Source: Alisma plantago-aquatica (taxonomy: Eukaryota; Streptophyta; Magnoliopsida; Alismatales; Alismataceae). Taken from it: DNA of 64,000 nucleotides. The notes below the pieces were generated by a model, which made no database searches, was not told the DNA's origin, and saw only the letters and a program-made list of their open reading frames with translations. Within the stretch, counting starts at the first letter, position 1; each line of letters opens with the position of its first letter. The stretch spans positions 659,972,591 to 660,036,590 of the forward strand of contig OY856409.1 of the NCBI GenBank assembly GCA_963693085.1, given 5' to 3'. The translations under genes and the position numbers were made by a program. This document shows positions 60,901-64,000 of the stretch, one piece after another.

Positions 60901-61032
60901 CTTGTGTAATGATACATACATGTTGAAAGAATTAGTCTGCATCCCTTTGACAAAAAAATTGATGTGGTGTTTAGTTTTAAGGGATGTGGTCTTTTCTTTT
61001 TAGTAGAGGAGTGGTTTCACTCCTTTACAACA
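57934..61032 (+). repeat. 5' LTR of Gypsy 2
   Basis: About 3.1 kb, ending TTTACAACA directly before the primer-binding site. TATATATAG at 58872-58880 is the likely TATA box. The open frame at 60281-60604 and similar ones look fortuitous. Confidence 0.85.
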
Positions 61033-61044
61033 TGGTATCAGAGC
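61033..61044 (+). other. Primer-binding site of Gypsy 2
   Basis: TGGTATCAGAGC immediately after the LTR, complementary to initiator tRNA-Met. Confidence 0.9.
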
Positions 61045-61152
61045 CACTAGCAGTCGGTTATCTAACTATTTCAAACTCATCTCCCTTAGGATGTTTACCA
61101 TTATATTAGGCTGCTTACACCTAGTACCTTGCCTTGTGCAGGTAAAACCCTA

Positions 61153-62226
61153 ATGGTAGGAGATAACTCTACTGCTGACAACCAGTACAGTTACAAGACA
61201 CCTCAAAACAATAAGTTTGGCCAGGGGACCTCATCTTCTAATGGTTCGGGAGGAGTTATGACTCCAGAGCAAGAGTTGGCCATGTTAAGACAACTCTTTG
61301 CATCTTCTATGGTGGGGAAGATGAAAGACATGTCTATACCTGAGAAGTCTAAGGAGTTCTCAATCATGGAGTTCATGAAGATGCAACCACCTTCTTTTAA
61401 GGGTGAAGGTGAAATAGAGATGGTTGACAAAGCTGATGATTGGGTGTTGGCCTTAGAGAGGACTTTTGATGGTATGGCATGTCCTCCACATCAGAAAGTT
61501 AGGTTTGCTTCCTACGTCTTGGATGGACCAGCAAGAGTTTGGTGGAATGGAATTGCAAGGACTAGAGATATCTCAACCATGACTTGGGCAGAGTTTTTGA
61601 CTCTCTTCCGTGGAAAGTACATTTGTACTGCTGCTTTGAAGAAGAAAGAAGCAGAGTTCTACAACTTGAAGCAAGGTTTCTTATCAGTTTCTTCTTACGT
61701 ATAAAAGTTTCTACTGTTGGAACGTTATGCAGTTGGTTTGGGTGAGGAACATAGGGCTGACCTGTTCCTTCAGGGACTCAACTACAATGTAGTTCGTGCT
61801 CTTATCCCACAATTGCATTTGACCTTCCAGCAGATGGTTGATAAAGCTTTGGCTGTGGAGTCTTACCCAGGGTTTCAACCTAGGGAGTTTGACAAGAAAA
61901 GGAAATCCTCAGGTGATGAGCAGAAAAGAGACAGTTGTGCAAAGTGTAATAGACCCCATCCTCCAGGGAAGTGTCCTCATGTTAGAAATCAAGGCGCACC
62001 AGTGGTATGTCACTATTGCAATGAACCCGGACACATCCGACCTGATTGCCCTAAACGTCGTAATGGTCAGGCTCCAGTACAACAACAACAAGTGCCTCCT
62101 CAGAATCAAGGCAACAATAATGGTAACAATAATAGAGGAAGACCTGTGGAAAGAAGAGCTGGAAGAGTTTTTTCTTTGGATGGTGAAGAATTTAATGATG
62201 AAGATCAAGAGCAAGTTAACCCATAG
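61153..62226 (+). pseudogene. Gypsy 2 gag with one in-frame stop
   Basis: Structural protein of the virus-like particle. The first ATG in the frame is at 61153 (MVGDNS). 357 codons to TAG at 62224-62226, with a single internal TAA at 61702-61704 and no frameshift. Retrotransposon-gag domain about residues 75-190 (GPARVWWNGIAR, TWAEFLTLF), a Lys-rich hinge with a CX2C...HPPGKC segment, then a canonical zinc knuckle CHYCNEPGHIRPDC, a Gln/Asn-rich stretch, and the end GRVFSLDGEE. No protease follows. The stop falls before the knuckle, so unless read through the product would lack RNA binding. Confidence 0.9.
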
Positions 62227-62424
62227 TTTCTTAGAATAGTATTTGCAAGTTATGTTTCCTTTTTACATGTTGCATATGTAGTTGGATGTAAGAAGTATAG
62301 TTGAACTTTTTGTATCTGAAGTTTAGTTTGATATAATAAGATGAACCCTTTTAAGGGGTGGTGGATACGTTTGCTTATGGATGTTTTGATTTTGAGGACA
62401 AAATCCCTTTAAGGGGTGGTGTGC
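62227..62424 (+). other. Gypsy 2 3' non-coding region and purine tract
   Basis: 198 bases after gag, ending in AAGGGGTGGTGTGC directly before the 3' LTR; a similar 'tttaaggggtggtg' copy lies about 65 bases earlier (near 62350). Confidence 0.75.
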
Positions 62425-64000
62425 TGTAACATACTAGATCTTAGACCCTACCTTGGAAGTTGACATTTTGGACTTAGCCAAACAAGGTTGAAGGTTAGAC
62501 CTAAATAGATTCTTTGTATAATCCCAATGAGCTAATACATTTATAGATCACCTTAATGTAACCTAATTCTCTAACATTAATATTAGGTTTATAATACATA
62601 AAATATGCCACATAACTCATTTTGGTGGTAATATGAAGATAAGAAACTTAATTGGATAAACAATTTAGATAATGGGCCGTTAATGGGCCATATGACATAT
62701 CTCATAAAAATAAATCTCAAAATAGGAAACAAACTTCAAATTCGAATTCTACATATCAATATTAGCCTACATGTCAAATTTCATCTAATTTAGACAACCT
62801 TGAAATATTAGGATAAGTTTGGGAGAGAGAAAATGAGTAAAAGGCATAAGTAATAAATAATGTGGTTATATAACTTCAAAATATATAAATAATGACAAGT
62901 TAATATTCTACACATCAAACATCACTTGTGGATAAAGTTTGGTCCAATTTGGATGTTGTTTGTACAAGTTATGCAATTTTAGGTACATTCTGTACTTTTA
63001 TGCAATTTACCCAATTGGGATGTTTTGTTTGCAAATTATCACATTAATTATAATAATTAGATACCACCTTACCATTCTCGAATTCTAAAACCATGGGAGC
63101 ACCTAGTTTCACCTTGGTTTGATGGTATTGCTTTCCAAGGGCATTTTAGGGATTTTCTCTTTATAAGTGATCTTATCTTTTGAAGCCATCGACCATTGGG
63201 GTTATTTCCTTTATGGAGGTCGGTTGAGAGGGCCTAGAAACGTCCATAAACCGACCTTAGATATTTTAGAGCCTCCATGAGGTGTCCACTTGTAAAACCA
63301 TGAAGCCTTAGGCTAATGACACATGGAAAGTCCCATGAAACACCTCATGCTTGAACTTTTTCTATATATAGCCATACATACCCCTTTCCCAACTCACAAA
63401 TTCGAAAATCTTGGTCTCCTTTTCTTTCCTATAGCTTAGATAATAGTTCCTTTTGTATTTAGCCACGAAGTTGCTGACCCAAGGTAATAGAGGGAGCCTA
63501 CCTTGGTGAAGAAGGCTCATATGGTTTCCAAATTGCTCTATTAGGATTGCTTAAGCTCCTCCTTGGTGATTTTAACCAAAACTAGTAAGAATCCTCCTTC
63601 CCTTCCCTATTTTCATATTGATAGTATTTCTCACACCTTCCTCCAGGTCGGAACCATGACCTTCAATGATAAAACTCCACTAAGAACCCTAAAACATCTC
63701 ATCTCCATGCTCTTTTTCTAGGGTTTATCACCTCTAAGTTGAGAAGGAGATCTTTGTTCAAGAAAGGAGCTAGGCTTGGAGCAACCAGACCTTATAAGCT
63801 CGAGATCCTTGCTGTTTGGACCTTATTATCTTCCCTATATGTGAGCTTCATAACCCCATTCCCATATATTTCTTATTACATGCTTAAAACTCATGATCTT
63901 ATGTTAAAAATTGACGATGTGTCGATTTCTAATTGGTCACTTTTCAATAATTCATAACTTTTGATTCGTTTGTCCAAAAATTAATGTAAAATATGTTATG
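62425..64000 (+). repeat. 3' LTR of Gypsy 2 (partial)
   Basis: First half of the LTR; TATATATAG at 63363-63371. The window ends inside it. The open frame 63739-63957 is not shared intact by the other LTR. Confidence 0.9.

Larger units (their letters stand above)
57934..64000 (+). mobile_element. Gypsy 2: gag-only LTR retrotransposon, runs off the window
   Basis: 5' LTR 57934-61032, internal region 61033-62424 (1.39 kb), and the first 1576 bp of the 3' LTR (62425-64000). LTRs start TGTAACATACTAG; both copies align at a constant offset of 4491 with about 40 substitutions and no net indel. The left flank CTCGA (57929-57933) is the candidate target duplication. The internal region codes for gag only, as in the other Gypsy family here, although the LTR sequences are unrelated beyond the first bases. 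Confidence 0.9.

Noticed and set aside
61033..61044. tRNA-like match TGGTATCAGAGC (also at 51170, 30576, and on minus at 24241 and 41801)
   Set aside because: These are primer-binding sites complementary to tRNA-Met; no cloverleaf surrounds them.

Overview
The window is nuclear DNA from an angiosperm with a repeat-rich genome. Evidence: one intron-containing plant serine hydroxymethyltransferase (SHMT) gene, a plant-type LINE, a CACTA (En/Spm) transposon with a TNP2-class transposase, and several Copia and Gypsy LTR retrotransposons primed by initiator tRNA-Met. I cannot name the species. The SHMT gene (4519-8552, plus strand, four coding exons) is the only cellular gene I can support; most of the rest is transposon.

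Layout. 1-1116: 3' end of a LINE with poly(A) tail. 1440-2890: a decayed Copia LTR. 2891-4388: no gene. 4389-8552: SHMT, with a TATA box upstream of each of two in-frame start codons. 9559-9906: a small Mutator-like MITE with a 9-bp target duplication. 10605-47810: one large nest on the minus strand. Its base is a gag-only Gypsy array, LTR-gag-LTR-gag-LTR, bracketed by the 5-bp duplication TTTTG. The left LTR holds a 9.4-kb CACTA element (12043-21461). The second gag unit is split by a Copia element (27631-44011, duplication CCTTC), whose own LTR is split by a coding-free LTR element (27737-35560, duplication GATGG). 50457-57933: a second Copia element on the plus strand with a complete-length but nonsense-riddled polyprotein; its 3' LTR is interrupted by a second gag-only Gypsy element (57934 to beyond the window end).

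The insertion order can be read from the nesting: Gypsy array first, then Copia B, then the coding-free element (two 2837-bp LTRs differing at only about 23 sites by eye). CACTA entered the left LTR independently. None of the large elements looks autonomous now: the CACTA and Copia genes carry stops, and both Gypsy families encode only gag, ending just before where protease would start. The gag-only and coding-free elements would need proteins supplied by relatives elsewhere.

Most noteworthy: the tandem three-LTR array inside a single target-site duplication, the exact empty site for the youngest insertion preserved in a sister LTR, the Copia polyprotein with 12 in-frame stops and no frameshift over 3.96 kb, the long palindromes in the CACTA leader, and the possible alternative N-terminus of SHMT.
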